A DNA stretch of 64,000 nucleotides. It comes from DASQHW01 sp038238245. Its GTDB lineage: Bacteria; Actinomycetota; Acidimicrobiia; IMCC26256; PALSA-610. The translations under genes were made by a program, and so were the position numbers. The notes beneath the pieces are model-generated. The model ran no database searches, was not told the DNA's origin, and saw only the letters and a list, made by a program, of their open reading frames with translations. Positions 46,431 to 55,372 of the stretch are shown here, piece by piece. The DNA is taken from assembly GCA_038238245.1 (NCBI GenBank), contig JBBRXX010000009.1:77259-141258 (forward strand). The letters are read 5' to 3'. How positions within the stretch are numbered: the first letter of the stretch is position 1; each line of letters begins with the position of its first letter.

Positions 46431-46461
46431 CGCAGCTCGAAGTGTGATTTTGGCGGAACAT
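46431..46461. promoter_or_regulatory. second copy of the tad-upstream element
   Basis: CGCAGCTC, 13 nt, GGCGGAACAT matches 31367-31396 with one extra spacer base and one difference in the last block; GTGA also sits at the same place. It lies about 135 bp upstream of the PQQ/FG-GAP lipoprotein gene (start 46296). In both places a minus-strand gene starts 130-200 bp downstream. Confidence 0.35.
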
Positions 46462-46497
46462 CTTCTCAAGTAGGTGAGCTGTAATGGATGTCCGGTA

Positions 46498-47793
46498 TCA
46501 CATCGGGCCGGGCGGGTCTTCGGAGGATACGACAGGGTCCCCAGGGTTCGAAGGAGCGCGGCGATTCCGATCAGTTCCTTTGTCGCGCGGACGGCCGGTG
46601 CGTTGCCAGAAGCTTGCCGAAGGAGGAAGCCCGATTGCTTCGTCGAACCGAGACACGACATCTTCGAGTGCTTCTCGGCGGATCGGCTGGTCATATCCCG
46701 AAAGGTCAAGCCGCATCATGATCTCGACCTCGCGGGCGAGAGCGTCGCACTTCTTGGCGATGAGGCTCGACTCCTCATAACGTCGTCCGGGATTGACAGC
46801 GGTGCTTACGGCAGCGAAGCCACCTCCCAGAAGACCCAGTACGACCGCGACGAAGGTCGGAAGGCTGTCTTGTCCGGCGATCACGCCGGCCGCTCCGGCA
46901 GTCAAGGCGGCCACCGAGCCGATCGCGATATGTGCGGTTCCCCAACGACGGGCGCGGCTTGTCTCGTCGGCGTAGCGTGAATTAATTCTCGCTTCGAGTT
47001 GCTCCAGCTCTGCCCCAAGAGCTCCGGCCCTCCCGCGCGCCTTTGGTGCAGTCGTCAATTCCGGACCACTCATCTCGAAGTACTCGAGGGTTGTCGGTAG
47101 ACGGGGATACATGGCCCACGTGATCGCTGCCAGCTCCAGAGCGGCGGCGCAGCCAAGTAGAAGTACCGGAATGACCTCGCTCCAATCGTCCAACCGGTAT
47201 GCGAATCGCACCGTTGCGAAGACGCCGACGACCATTCCTAGGCCCCCGGCAAGGTTCACCGCGACGCGGCTGCGTCGAAAACGGGGCGAGACGCTGTGGA
47301 ACGCGACCGAGACAAGCACCAACCCGACAAGAAGCAGGAGAGCACCCAGCCAGGCTCGAAGGAGCGGTTCGAAGCCTGGGGTGGTGATCCAGACTGCGCT
47401 CCCGATGACGAGCGCTGCCATTCCAACATACCCGGCGACGACCTTGCCCCGCTCCCATCGGGCGTATCGCCTCCGCAGTGAGCAGAGATCCGCCAAGAGA
47501 GCATCATCGAGTTCCTTTGTCGCACGTGGCATGTGTTGATGTTGAAGAGCCATTCGCCGCCGCTCATACTCGCGCTCAAGGGTGAGAGTCTGCCTCGTAG
47601 CGCGACGAACGGACGCCGTCGCGGTTGCACTCGACACCCAAGCGCGCAGCTGGTGCTCCCTCGCGAGGCCATCTCCCTTTGACGCGTCCAGGCCGGATCG
47701 TTTTCGCTCGAACAAAATCGACAACTGGGCGTGGTAGTCGTCGAGCCACGAGATCGAGTCGGTCTGCGGGTTGGTTGGTCGAGGTTCATTCAT
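46498..47793 (-). CDS. six-TM protein with SLATT-like C-terminal module
   Basis: 431 aa. A helical N-terminal domain (about 1-110: SWLDDYHAQLSILFERKRSG, TRQTLTLEREYERRRMALQHQ) leads to four membrane helices (about 115-235), a coiled coil (RAGALGAELEQLEARINSRY) and a last helical pair (IAIGSVAALTAGAAGVIAG; VVLGLLGGGFAAVSTAVNP) followed by RRYEESSLIAKKCDALAREVEIMM. The last part (about 280-385) resembles SLATT two-TM effector domains of nucleotide-activated immune systems. No cyclase/SLOG gene was seen next to it, so a defence role is speculative. Confidence 0.55.
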   Translation of the reverse strand: MNEPRPTNPQTDSISWLDDYHAQLSILFERKRSGLDASKGDGLAREHQLRAWVSSATATASVRRATRQTLTLEREYERRRMALQHQHMPRATKELDDALLADLCSLRRRYARWERGKVVAGYVGMAALVIGSAVWITTPGFEPLLRAWLGALLLLVGLVLVSVAFHSVSPRFRRSRVAVNLAGGLGMVVGVFATVRFAYRLDDWSEVIPVLLLGCAAALELAAITWAMYPRLPTTLEYFEMSGPELTTAPKARGRAGALGAELEQLEARINSRYADETSRARRWGTAHIAIGSVAALTAGAAGVIAGQDSLPTFVAVVLGLLGGGFAAVSTAVNPGRRYEESSLIAKKCDALAREVEIMMRLDLSGYDQPIRREALEDVVSRFDEAIGLPPSASFWQRTGRPRDKGTDRNRRAPSNPGDPVVSSEDPPGPM

Positions 47794-47911
47794 CGGATGT
47801 GCAACCTGCTAGCCACGGGTTGTTGATGAGCGCCGCCGGCGAACACCACCTGCCGCGGTCTCGCCCTTCCGATTCGGGCCGCGCCTGCGCTCTCTTCAGA
47901 GCGCATGGCGC

Positions 47912-48568
47912 CTACGTGGAGGTTCGGAAACCCATCGCCTCGGATACGTCGATGAGGTCACCATTTTGGAGGCGGATCCGCAGCCCGTTCGTCCCCCATG
48001 CGAGACCGCGGACCAGGCTCGAACCCTCCGGTGTTTCGATCTCTAGTCGATCGCCGTAGGCGGCCAATGCCGCCCGAAAGTCATCGGCCAGTGTTGCTTT
48101 GGGGGAACTCGCGGGCGTCTGGTCCGCCGCCGCAGGCGAACTCACCACTCCTCGCTCGAGGAACGCTTTCGCCACAATCGCCCGGGCGTTTACCTGCTCG
48201 GTGGTCACGGCCGCTCGACCCCGCACGTCGCCGTCCATGATCTTGGCAAGACCCAGGATCGCCGCGCCCAGCACAAAGGCCACCCCAGCTGCAAGTGCAA
48301 CAGCCAACGCCGTGTCGTCTGACACGGCAGCCCACGCGCTCCCGGCGGCCCCGGCAACGACGGCCGTGCCACCCGCGCCGGTAATGAGCCGCTTGACTTG
48401 TTTGGTGATCTCGAGCGTCGTCGACTCGATGACGCCCGCTCCGGCCCCTTCGCCCGGCACCTTGGTGAGCTTGAGCCCCTTGAGGAGGCTCTCAAGCGGT
48501 GGTCGCAGGTCATCCGCCTCTGCGTTCAACGCCTTGCCCGGCCACTGCACCTTCACCGGTTCACCCAT
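47912..48568 (-). CDS. two-TM protein, unknown
   Basis: 218 aa from ATG 48568 (GGGAGG ribosome-binding site). The N-terminal about 75 residues are soluble, then two closely spaced hydrophobic helices (GTAVVAGAAGSAWAAV and LAVALAAGVAFVLGAAILGLAKIM), and a C-terminal beta domain YGDRLEIETPEGSSLVRGLAWGTNGLRIRLQNGDLIDVSEAMGF. It lies just upstream of the six-TM gene on the same strand, about 120 bp apart, and may form a unit with it. No family recognised. Confidence 0.66.
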   Translation of the reverse strand: MGEPVKVQWPGKALNAEADDLRPPLESLLKGLKLTKVPGEGAGAGVIESTTLEITKQVKRLITGAGGTAVVAGAAGSAWAAVSDDTALAVALAAGVAFVLGAAILGLAKIMDGDVRGRAAVTTEQVNARAIVAKAFLERGVVSSPAAADQTPASSPKATLADDFRAALAAYGDRLEIETPEGSSLVRGLAWGTNGLRIRLQNGDLIDVSEAMGFRTST

Positions 48569-49064
48569 ACCTGCCTCCCTTGTCGCGTGCTGCAACACCG
48601 TTCTTAGGGAAGCCACAACGAAAAGCGACAGTGGCGGCCCTGTAATTCCCGTATGACACAAGCATTTCGTCAGTCTTATCAGGGCACACGCTCGCTGTCA
48701 CCAAAGTATGAACACCCCGAAATGCTCTATGCGGCACCGCTAATAGGTCTATTACCCGCGAACGACGGCCTTCGTCACCCGAAGACGCTCCGTACAAGCA
48801 GAATCGATCCTGCGAGGGGCAAGGCAGATGGGCTCGGTGCCTTTTGGAATCTCCACGATTTGTCAGCTCGAGCTGGTGACACTTCGACTGGCTTTCGCGG
48901 CCGGGTCTCGCCGAGGCACGTCATGATGCTCGGACCGCGTTTTGCAATTGACGGTGCGTTGCGTGGTCAACGTCGAACGTGATGCTTCATCTCCACGGAA
49001 GGAGCCGCACGCAATCGCATTCAATTCATCTGCGAAACGCGGGCAGACGAGACGGAGATCCGCG
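48569..49064. other. intergenic stretch without a confident gene
   Basis: About 500 bp between the two-TM gene and the tadG remnant. A plus-strand frame of 109 codons (48653-48982) exists but has no domain-like or membrane pattern and overlaps nothing informative. No tRNA or repeat seen. The stretch appears less GC-rich than its surroundings by eye. Confidence 0.4.
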
Positions 49065-49164
49065 GTGAACTTGCGGGATCGTTTTCTCGCGTCGTGGCAT
49101 CTTCATGGCCGGCGACCATATCGACGTCCACGACACGCTTCCGCCGAAGCGCCAACTCCCATAG
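49065..49164 (+). pseudogene. frameshifted 3' fragment of a second tadG
   Basis: The DNA closely resembles the 3' end of tadG (37790-37896). In three successive frames it reads VNLRD, GIFMAGDHIDV and HASAEAPTPIA, matching VTLRD, GIFMGGDHFDV and HASAEAQEIP of the intact gene. Two small indels therefore break the frame, and the 5' part is missing. It is a decayed copy of a tad minor-pilin gene, 11 kb from the intact operon, on the same strand. Confidence 0.75.
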
Positions 49165-49205
49165 CAGCGCCACTACCAACGGGGCCGGTCCTCGGGCGCG
49201 GGCAC

Positions 49206-49211
49206 TACGCT
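49206..49211 (+). promoter_or_regulatory. -10 box of the thiolase gene
   Basis: TACGCT fits TANNNT and would start a transcript with about a 25-nt leader containing the GAAGGAG ribosome-binding site of the thiolase gene. Confidence 0.45.
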
Positions 49212-49242
49212 GCACCGCACCACTGCGCCTGAAGGAGTTGTC

Positions 49243-50421
49243 ATGCCGGACGCCGTCATCGTTGCCGCCGCTCGCACGCCGATCGGGACCGCCCGCAAGG
49301 GCACGTTGCTCGACGTGAGCGCGTTCGACCTTGCGAAGTATGCGGTCGGTGAGGCGTTGAAGCGGTCGGGGGTCGATCCCGGCGACGTCGACGATCTCCA
49401 GATGGGCGAGTCGCTCCAGGGCGGCGGCGACATCGCCCGCTACGCCGCCATCGAGCTCGGGCTCATCGAAGTCCCGGGCGTCGCGCTCAATCGGCACTGC
49501 GCGTCGGGCATGGCGTCGGTACAGGGGGCAGCGGCCAGCATCATCGCCGGCATGGACCGGGTCGTGATCGCAGGTGGCGCCGAGTCGATCTCCACCTCAC
49601 CGCAGACGATGAAGCGCACGCTCGGCACCGACGACTGTGCCCAGTGGATGTCGCCCTCGCATCCCGCGACACCGGATGCACCCGCCTTCGACATGTCGAT
49701 CACCGTCGGATACAACACCGCGAAGTCGGCCGGACTCACTCGCGAGGACTGCGACGCGTGGGCGATGCGCTCGCACCAGCGCGCCGTGCAGGCGATCGAC
49801 GACGGCCGTCTGCAAGAGGAGATCGTGCCCATCGAGGTGACGCTGCGCGACGGAACGACAAAGATTTTCGACACCGACGAGCACCCGCGCCGCGACAGCT
49901 CGATGGAGAAGATGGCGTCGCTGAAGCCGCTGCATCCCGAAATCGACAACTTCCCGATCACGGCCGGTAATTCGAGCGGGCTCAACGACGCGGGCGCGGC
50001 GTTGATGCTCGTGAGTGCCGAGTACGCGCAGGCACACGGCCTGAAGCCAATGGGCAAGATCGTGTCGTGGGCGTCGACGGGGATGAGCCCGGCTGACACC
50101 GGCCTCGGTCCGATTCTCGCCATCCCCAAGGCGCTGGAGCGCGCCGGCCTGCGCATCGACGACATCGACCTCGCCGAGATCAACGAGGCGTTCGCGTCGG
50201 TGCCGGTCGCGGCGTGCCGCAAGCTCGGCCTGAGCGAGGACATCACCAACGTCAGCGGCTCGGGCTGCTCGCTCGGCCACCCGGTGGCGGCAACCGGCAG
50301 CCGGATGATCATCACGACGATGTACGAGCTCCGCCGCCGCGGTGGCGGCCTGGGCCTCGCCAGCATGTGCGCCGGCGGCGGCATGGGCAGCGCGACGGTC
50401 TTCGAGGTCTACCCCGGCTGA
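49243..50421 (+). CDS. acetyl-CoA C-acetyltransferase / 3-ketoacyl-CoA thiolase
   Basis: 392 aa, classical thiolase. The nucleophile is Cys86 in NRHCASGMASVQ; NEAFASV precedes GCSLGHPVAATGSR (His346) and the acid/base Cys376 lies in MCAGGGMGSA, so all catalytic residues are present. The GGAESIS and SSGLNDAGAALMLVS segments fit FadA-type degradative thiolases. GAAGGAG sits 8 bp before ATG 49243. Monocistronic, followed by a strong hairpin terminator and convergent with the glutamate dehydrogenase gene. Confidence 0.95.
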   Translation: MPDAVIVAAARTPIGTARKGTLLDVSAFDLAKYAVGEALKRSGVDPGDVDDLQMGESLQGGGDIARYAAIELGLIEVPGVALNRHCASGMASVQGAAASIIAGMDRVVIAGGAESISTSPQTMKRTLGTDDCAQWMSPSHPATPDAPAFDMSITVGYNTAKSAGLTREDCDAWAMRSHQRAVQAIDDGRLQEEIVPIEVTLRDGTTKIFDTDEHPRRDSSMEKMASLKPLHPEIDNFPITAGNSSGLNDAGAALMLVSAEYAQAHGLKPMGKIVSWASTGMSPADTGLGPILAIPKALERAGLRIDDIDLAEINEAFASVPVAACRKLGLSEDITNVSGSGCSLGHPVAATGSRMIITTMYELRRRGGGLGLASMCAGGGMGSATVFEVYPG

Positions 50422-50431
50422 CCCACCGCCG

Positions 50432-50470
50432 GGCGTGTGTGGAGCTCGAAAAACGAGCCTCACACACGCC
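50432..50470. terminator. bidirectional hairpin terminator
   Basis: GGCGTGTGTG (50432-50441), a 2-nt bulge, GCTCG, loop AAAAA, CGAGC, 2 nt, CACACACGCC: a 15-bp stem with one internal loop, in the 71-bp gap between the convergent thiolase and glutamate dehydrogenase genes. No T-tract, as is common in actinobacteria; near symmetry lets it serve both strands. Confidence 0.82.
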
Positions 50471-50492
50471 TCCCGCGGCCGCCGCCCCGCCG

Positions 50493-53400
50493 TTAGGCGA
50501 GGGCGCGGAGCTCGCGGAGCGCGACGGACAGGGTTGCGAGGTCGAAGACGCCGTGGGCGCGGATGTCGTCGAGCAGCGTGAGCACGCGGGCAATGAGCGT
50601 CGTGCACGTCGACGTCCACGCGTCGTACGAGCCCGCCTTCATCACCGCGTCGACAATCCGGCGATGCTGCGCTGCCGCGTCCTCGCGCAGCGCGTTGCGG
50701 GCGAGCGCGTCCCAACGGTCGTCGCGTGGGAGCTCGACGATGCGGTCGACGAGCCACTCGAGCCGGAGGCGGTCGCCGACCTCGTCGTAGACCGAGGCGA
50801 TCTCTTCGACCTCGGCGTGATGGGTGTCGGCCAGCTCGACGATGTCGAGCGCGCGTGGCAGGCGATCGAGCGCCGCCACCCGCAACGCCAACTCACGCGG
50901 CACACCCTGCGACGCGTACTTGTCGGCCGTCGCCTGGCAACGCTCCGACACGGCCGCGAGCGTGGCGAGGCGCGCGATGGGCACGGCGAAGATGCCGACG
51001 GTCTCCGCCACCGACAACGGCTGGCGTCGCTGGCGCAGCAACCACCGCGTGCCGCGCTCCACGAGGCGGCGGCTCGCGAGGTACATCCGCGTCTGCACCT
51101 CGACGCCGACCGTGTCGTCGAGTGCTTCGATGTCGCGCCACAGGGCGTCCTGGTCGAAGATCGCTCGCGCCGCCTCGTGGGCGCGGACGACGTCGGGCGC
51201 GGTGGCGCCGGTCTCTTCGCGCAACCGGAACGTGAACGTCATGCCGGCCCGGTTGACCAGGCCGTTCACCAGTGCGGTCGCCGTGATCTCCCGCCGCAAC
51301 GTGTGGGTGTGGATGCGATCGGGACACCGGTCGCGCACGGCCGTGGGGAAGGAGCGCTCCAGCTCGGGCAGGAAATCGGGGTCCTCGGGCAGGTCCGAGT
51401 CGAGCAGTGCCTCCTTGATCTCGACTTTGGCGTACGCGAGCAGCACCGCGAGCTCGGGTGTGGTGAGACCCAAACCCGCGTGGTGGCGCTCGGCGAGCTC
51501 GTCGTCGGTCGGGAGCCGTTCGACGGACCGGTCGAGATGCTTGCTCGCCTCGAGCATACGGATGAAGCGCGCGTGCACTTCCTCCATCTCGGGCGACTGC
51601 GCGTGCGCGTTGTCGAGCGCACGGTTCTGGCGGTAGTTGTCGCGCAGCACGAGCGTCGCGACCTCGTCGGTCATTCTCGCGAGCAGGGCGTTGCGGCCGT
51701 CCTCGCTGATCTCGCGGGCCCGCACCGCGCCGTCGAGCAGGATCTTGAGGTTGACCTCGCGGTCGCTGGTGTCGACGCCCGCGCTGTTGTCGATCGCGTC
51801 GTTGTTGATGCGGCCACCAGCGAGCGCGTACTCGACACGTCCGAGCTGGGTGAAGCCGAGGTTGCCACCTTCGGCGACGCTGCGCGCGCGCAGCTCCTGA
51901 CCGTCGACCCGCACTGCGTCGGTCGCCTTGTCGCCCACGTCGACGTTGGTCTCGGTGTGTGCCTTCACGTACGTGCCGATGCCGCCGTTGTAGAGCAGGT
52001 CGACCGGCGCCCGGAGCACGGCGCGGATCAGCTCGTTGGGAGCGAGCGCGACGACGTCGTCGGCGAGCCCGAGCGCGATGCGCACCTCGGGCGTGATCGC
52101 CACCGACTTCAACGTGCGCGGGTACACGCCGCCGCCCGGCGAAATCAGCGCCGGGTCGTAGTCGGCCCATGAGGAACGGGCCAGCTCGAACAGGCGTCGC
52201 CGTTCCTCGAACGACTTGGACGGATCGGGCGTCGGGTCGAGGAACACGTGCCGGTGGTCGAACGCGGCGACGAGCTTGATGTGATGGGAGAGCAGCATGC
52301 CGTTGCCGAACACGTCACCCGACATGTCGCCGATGCCGACGACCGTGAAGTCGTCCTGGTCGGGGTGCAGGTCGAGGTGACGGAAATGACGCCGCACGGA
52401 CTCCCACGCCCCGCGCGCCGTGATGCCCATCGCCTTGTGGTCGTAGCCGTGCGCGCCGCCGGACGCGAACGCGTCGCCGAGCCAGAAGCCGCGCGCCAGC
52501 GCGATCTCGTTCGCGACGTCGGAGAACGTCGCGGTGCCCTTGTCGGCGGCGACCACGAGGTACGGGTCGTCGCCGTCGTAGCGCACGACCTGTCGGGGCG
52601 CCACGACCACTTGCTCGCCGGCTTCGTTCACTACCAGGTTGTCGGTGACGTCGAGGAGCGCGCCGATGAGGATCCGGTAACACGCTTCGACTTCGGCCCG
52701 CAGCGCGGCCGGGTCGGCCGGGGGTCGCTTGAGCACGAAGCCGCCCTTCGCGCCCGCCGGCACGATCACGGCGTTCTTCACCCGCTGGGCCTTCATCAGG
52801 CCGAGGACCTCGGTGCGGAAATCCTCCCGCCGGTCCGACCAGCGGATGCCGCCGCGGGCGACCTTGCCGGCGCGCAGGTGCACCCCCTCGACGCGCGGCG
52901 TGTACACGAACACCTCGAACATCGGGCGCGGCAACGGCAGGTCGGGGATCTGGGCGGGATCGAGCTTCAACACGACAGAGGTCGGGTCGCCATCGACGTC
53001 GCCGTCGGGGCCCGCGGCGGACTGGAACCAGTTCGTGCGCAACGTGGCGAGGACGAGGTGCAGGAACGCGCGCAGGATGCGGTCCTGGTCGAGGCTCGTG
53101 ACCGCGTCGACCTGGGCGCGGATGTCCTCGATCAGCGCGGCGGGGTCGTCGCCTTCGCTGGTCGTGGCGGTCCACGGGTCGAGCCGGGCGACGAACAGCT
53201 CGACGAGCCGGCGCGCCACCGGCGCGTGGACCGAGAGCGTGTCCTCCATGTAGGCCTGGCTGAAGGGCGTGCCGGTCTGACGCAGGTAGCGGCCGTACGC
53301 GCGCACGAGCGCGACCTCCCGCCACGCGATGCCGGCGCGCAAAACGAGCCGGTTGAAGCCGTCGTCCTCGGCGCGGCCGTCGACGATCGCGAGGAATGCG

Positions 53401-55307
53401 TCCTCGAACAGCCGCAGCTTGGCCGCGTCGATCCGGAGGTCTTCCGGCAGCCGCAGCCGGAACCACTTGATCCACCGCAGCTCGTTCCCGGCGGGCACGA
53501 TCGTGTACGGGTGCTCGTCCTCGACGATGACGCCCATGTTCCCCAAGCGGGGGAGCACCTCCGAGAGCGACGGCTGGGCGCCGATGCCGTACAGCTTCAG
53601 GTCGAGGCACGCGTCGCCGGCGACCATCCGGACGCCGAGCGGCATCGTGTCGTCCAGCGGTTCGAGCTGCGCGAGGTCGGCCAGCGTCTCGGCGGCACCG
53701 AAGTCGTCTTGATACGCGCCGGGGAATGCGTTCAACCAGATACGCGCCTGTTCGATGCCTTCCTCTTCGCCGCGCGCGGCGATGAGCGCGTCCCGCAGAT
53801 CGTCGACCCAGGCCCGCGCCGTGGCCGCCACGCGCGCCTCGAGCGAGCGCACATCGACGTCGTGGGGCGCCGTCGGGTCGACACGCAGGACGAAGTGCAG
53901 ACGGGCGAGGACCGATTCCGGCAACCGTGTGTTCCACTCGCAGCTCAGCGCGCCCAAGGTCTGCATCAACAGCTCGGCGATGTGCTCGCGGACCTGGGTG
54001 GTGTACCGGTCACGCGGGAGGAAGACCAGGCACGACACGAAGCGTCCGTACGGCTCACGCGAGAGGAACAGGCGCACCTGCCGGCGTTCCTGCAGGCGGA
54101 GGATCCCCATCGTGATCTGGTACAGGGTGTCGACGTCGAGCTGGAAGAGGTCGTCGCGGGGGTAGGTGTCGAGAATCTGGGCGAGGTCGTGCTGGTCGTG
54201 GCTCGCAGGCAGGAACCCGGCGCGCTCGATCACCTGCGCGACCTTGCGCCGGAGCACCGGCACGTCGCTCGCGCTCGACGTATACGCGCTCGCCGTGTAC
54301 AGGCCGAGGAAGCGGTGCTCGCCGATGACGTTGCCGGCGGCGTCGTAACGCTTCACGCCGACGTAGTCGAGGAACGTCGGGCGGTGCACGGTGGACGGCC
54401 GGTTCGTCTTGGTCAGCACCAGCAGCGTGCGCTCACGTGCCTTGGCGCGAATCTCGAGCGGGAGCCGGGCAAAGCTCGCCGACGGGACATCGGGCGCGCC
54501 GCGCAGCAAGCCGAGACCGGTGCCGGGCACAGGGCGCAAGGTGTCGTCGGGCAGGAGGTCGTACGCGCGGTACGCGAGAAACGTGAAGTGCTGATCTCCG
54601 AGCCACTTGAGGAGTGCCCGGCCCTCGGCGAGCTCGTCGGCGTCGATCGGCGGCGGGTGTGCCCCGAGCTGGCCGCAGACGTGGTGAAACGCGGACAGCA
54701 TCTTCGTCCAGTCGCTCGTCGCGACCCGTACGTCGGCCAGCACGCGTTGCAGATCGGCGTGCACCGCTTCGAGCGTGGCCTCGTTCGTCTCGCGGTCGAC
54801 CTCGATGTGTACCCACGACTCGAGGAGGACGACGTTTCCGCCGAGCAACGACCCGTCGTCGGATGCGAGCCCGATCAGCTCGCCCGCCGCGGTGCGCCGC
54901 ACACGCACGATCGGATGGACCACGAGATGGATGCCGAGGTCGTGGCGCTCGAGCGCCATCGTCACGGAGTCGACGATGAAGGGCATGTCGTCGTTCACGA
55001 TGTCGATCACCGTGTGACCGTGCGCGGGGGCCTCGACGTTGACGATCGCGGTGCCGTGCGTGCGCCAGTGCGCGAGCTGCCAGAGCGCGAGCGCGCGCTC
55101 CGCGAGGGCGTCGACCGGCTGGGCGGCGAGATCCTCGTCGCCGACGCCCGCGTAGTAGCGGCGGGCGAACTCGCCGACGTCGGCACCGTCGCTCTGTTGT
55201 GCCAGTGCGGCGACGCGCGCCGACACGCGCTCGCGCGCGTCGGTGTACTGCGACAGCGCGGCCACGCGTGCCGCCACGCGCTCACGCGTGTCGTCGGCTT
55301 CGGGCAC
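50493..55307 (-). CDS. gdh: NAD-specific glutamate dehydrogenase, 180 kDa type
   Basis: 1604 aa, the length of the large NAD-GDH class (EC 1.4.1.2), which oxidises glutamate to 2-oxoglutarate and ammonia. The N-terminal half holds ACT-like regulatory domains (VIDIVNDDMPFIVDSVTMAL; EEGIEQARIWLNAFPGAYQDDF). The catalytic half shows GGIRWSDRREDFRTEVLGLMKAQ, the lysine motif AGAKGGFVLKRPP, and the NAD-domain GIGDMSGDVFGNGMLLS, FDHRHVFLDPTPDP and SPGGGVYPR. Residues 8-20 and 25-37 are a 13-aa tandem repeat (RERVAARVAALSQ / RERVSARVAALAQ). GTG 55307 lies 7 nt after TATCGT, so it is leaderless. Essentially certain. Confidence 0.95.
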   Translation of the reverse strand: MPEADDTRERVAARVAALSQYTDARERVSARVAALAQQSDGADVGEFARRYYAGVGDEDLAAQPVDALAERALALWQLAHWRTHGTAIVNVEAPAHGHTVIDIVNDDMPFIVDSVTMALERHDLGIHLVVHPIVRVRRTAAGELIGLASDDGSLLGGNVVLLESWVHIEVDRETNEATLEAVHADLQRVLADVRVATSDWTKMLSAFHHVCGQLGAHPPPIDADELAEGRALLKWLGDQHFTFLAYRAYDLLPDDTLRPVPGTGLGLLRGAPDVPSASFARLPLEIRAKARERTLLVLTKTNRPSTVHRPTFLDYVGVKRYDAAGNVIGEHRFLGLYTASAYTSSASDVPVLRRKVAQVIERAGFLPASHDQHDLAQILDTYPRDDLFQLDVDTLYQITMGILRLQERRQVRLFLSREPYGRFVSCLVFLPRDRYTTQVREHIAELLMQTLGALSCEWNTRLPESVLARLHFVLRVDPTAPHDVDVRSLEARVAATARAWVDDLRDALIAARGEEEGIEQARIWLNAFPGAYQDDFGAAETLADLAQLEPLDDTMPLGVRMVAGDACLDLKLYGIGAQPSLSEVLPRLGNMGVIVEDEHPYTIVPAGNELRWIKWFRLRLPEDLRIDAAKLRLFEDAFLAIVDGRAEDDGFNRLVLRAGIAWREVALVRAYGRYLRQTGTPFSQAYMEDTLSVHAPVARRLVELFVARLDPWTATTSEGDDPAALIEDIRAQVDAVTSLDQDRILRAFLHLVLATLRTNWFQSAAGPDGDVDGDPTSVVLKLDPAQIPDLPLPRPMFEVFVYTPRVEGVHLRAGKVARGGIRWSDRREDFRTEVLGLMKAQRVKNAVIVPAGAKGGFVLKRPPADPAALRAEVEACYRILIGALLDVTDNLVVNEAGEQVVVAPRQVVRYDGDDPYLVVAADKGTATFSDVANEIALARGFWLGDAFASGGAHGYDHKAMGITARGAWESVRRHFRHLDLHPDQDDFTVVGIGDMSGDVFGNGMLLSHHIKLVAAFDHRHVFLDPTPDPSKSFEERRRLFELARSSWADYDPALISPGGGVYPRTLKSVAITPEVRIALGLADDVVALAPNELIRAVLRAPVDLLYNGGIGTYVKAHTETNVDVGDKATDAVRVDGQELRARSVAEGGNLGFTQLGRVEYALAGGRINNDAIDNSAGVDTSDREVNLKILLDGAVRAREISEDGRNALLARMTDEVATLVLRDNYRQNRALDNAHAQSPEMEEVHARFIRMLEASKHLDRSVERLPTDDELAERHHAGLGLTTPELAVLLAYAKVEIKEALLDSDLPEDPDFLPELERSFPTAVRDRCPDRIHTHTLRREITATALVNGLVNRAGMTFTFRLREETGATAPDVVRAHEAARAIFDQDALWRDIEALDDTVGVEVQTRMYLASRRLVERGTRWLLRQRRQPLSVAETVGIFAVPIARLATLAAVSERCQATADKYASQGVPRELALRVAALDRLPRALDIVELADTHHAEVEEIASVYDEVGDRLRLEWLVDRIVELPRDDRWDALARNALREDAAAQHRRIVDAVMKAGSYDAWTSTCTTLIARVLTLLDDIRAHGVFDLATLSVALRELRALA

Positions 55308-55314
55308 GAACCCG

Positions 55315-55320
55315 ACGATA
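55315..55320 (-). promoter_or_regulatory. leaderless promoter -10 of gdh
   Basis: TATCGT on the minus strand sits exactly 7 nt before GTG 55307. Confidence 0.6.
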
Positions 55321-55360
55321 CCCGCCCGATCGGGAGGTTCGCCCCCCGACGTCCTCCTCC

Positions 55361-55366
55361 TATGCT
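55361..55366 (+). promoter_or_regulatory. leaderless promoter -10 of the hisN-like gene
   Basis: TATGCT, TANNNT type, is separated by 6 nt from ATG 55373. The divergent gdh promoter lies only 41 bp away, so the two -10 boxes share a compact control region that includes a possible hairpin (CGGGAGGTTCGCCCCCCG). Confidence 0.55.
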
Positions 55367-55372
55367 CCGGCG

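Noticed and set aside
48653..48982. 109-codon plus-strand frame
   Set aside because: No ribosome-binding site, domain, signal or membrane pattern; left as intergenic.
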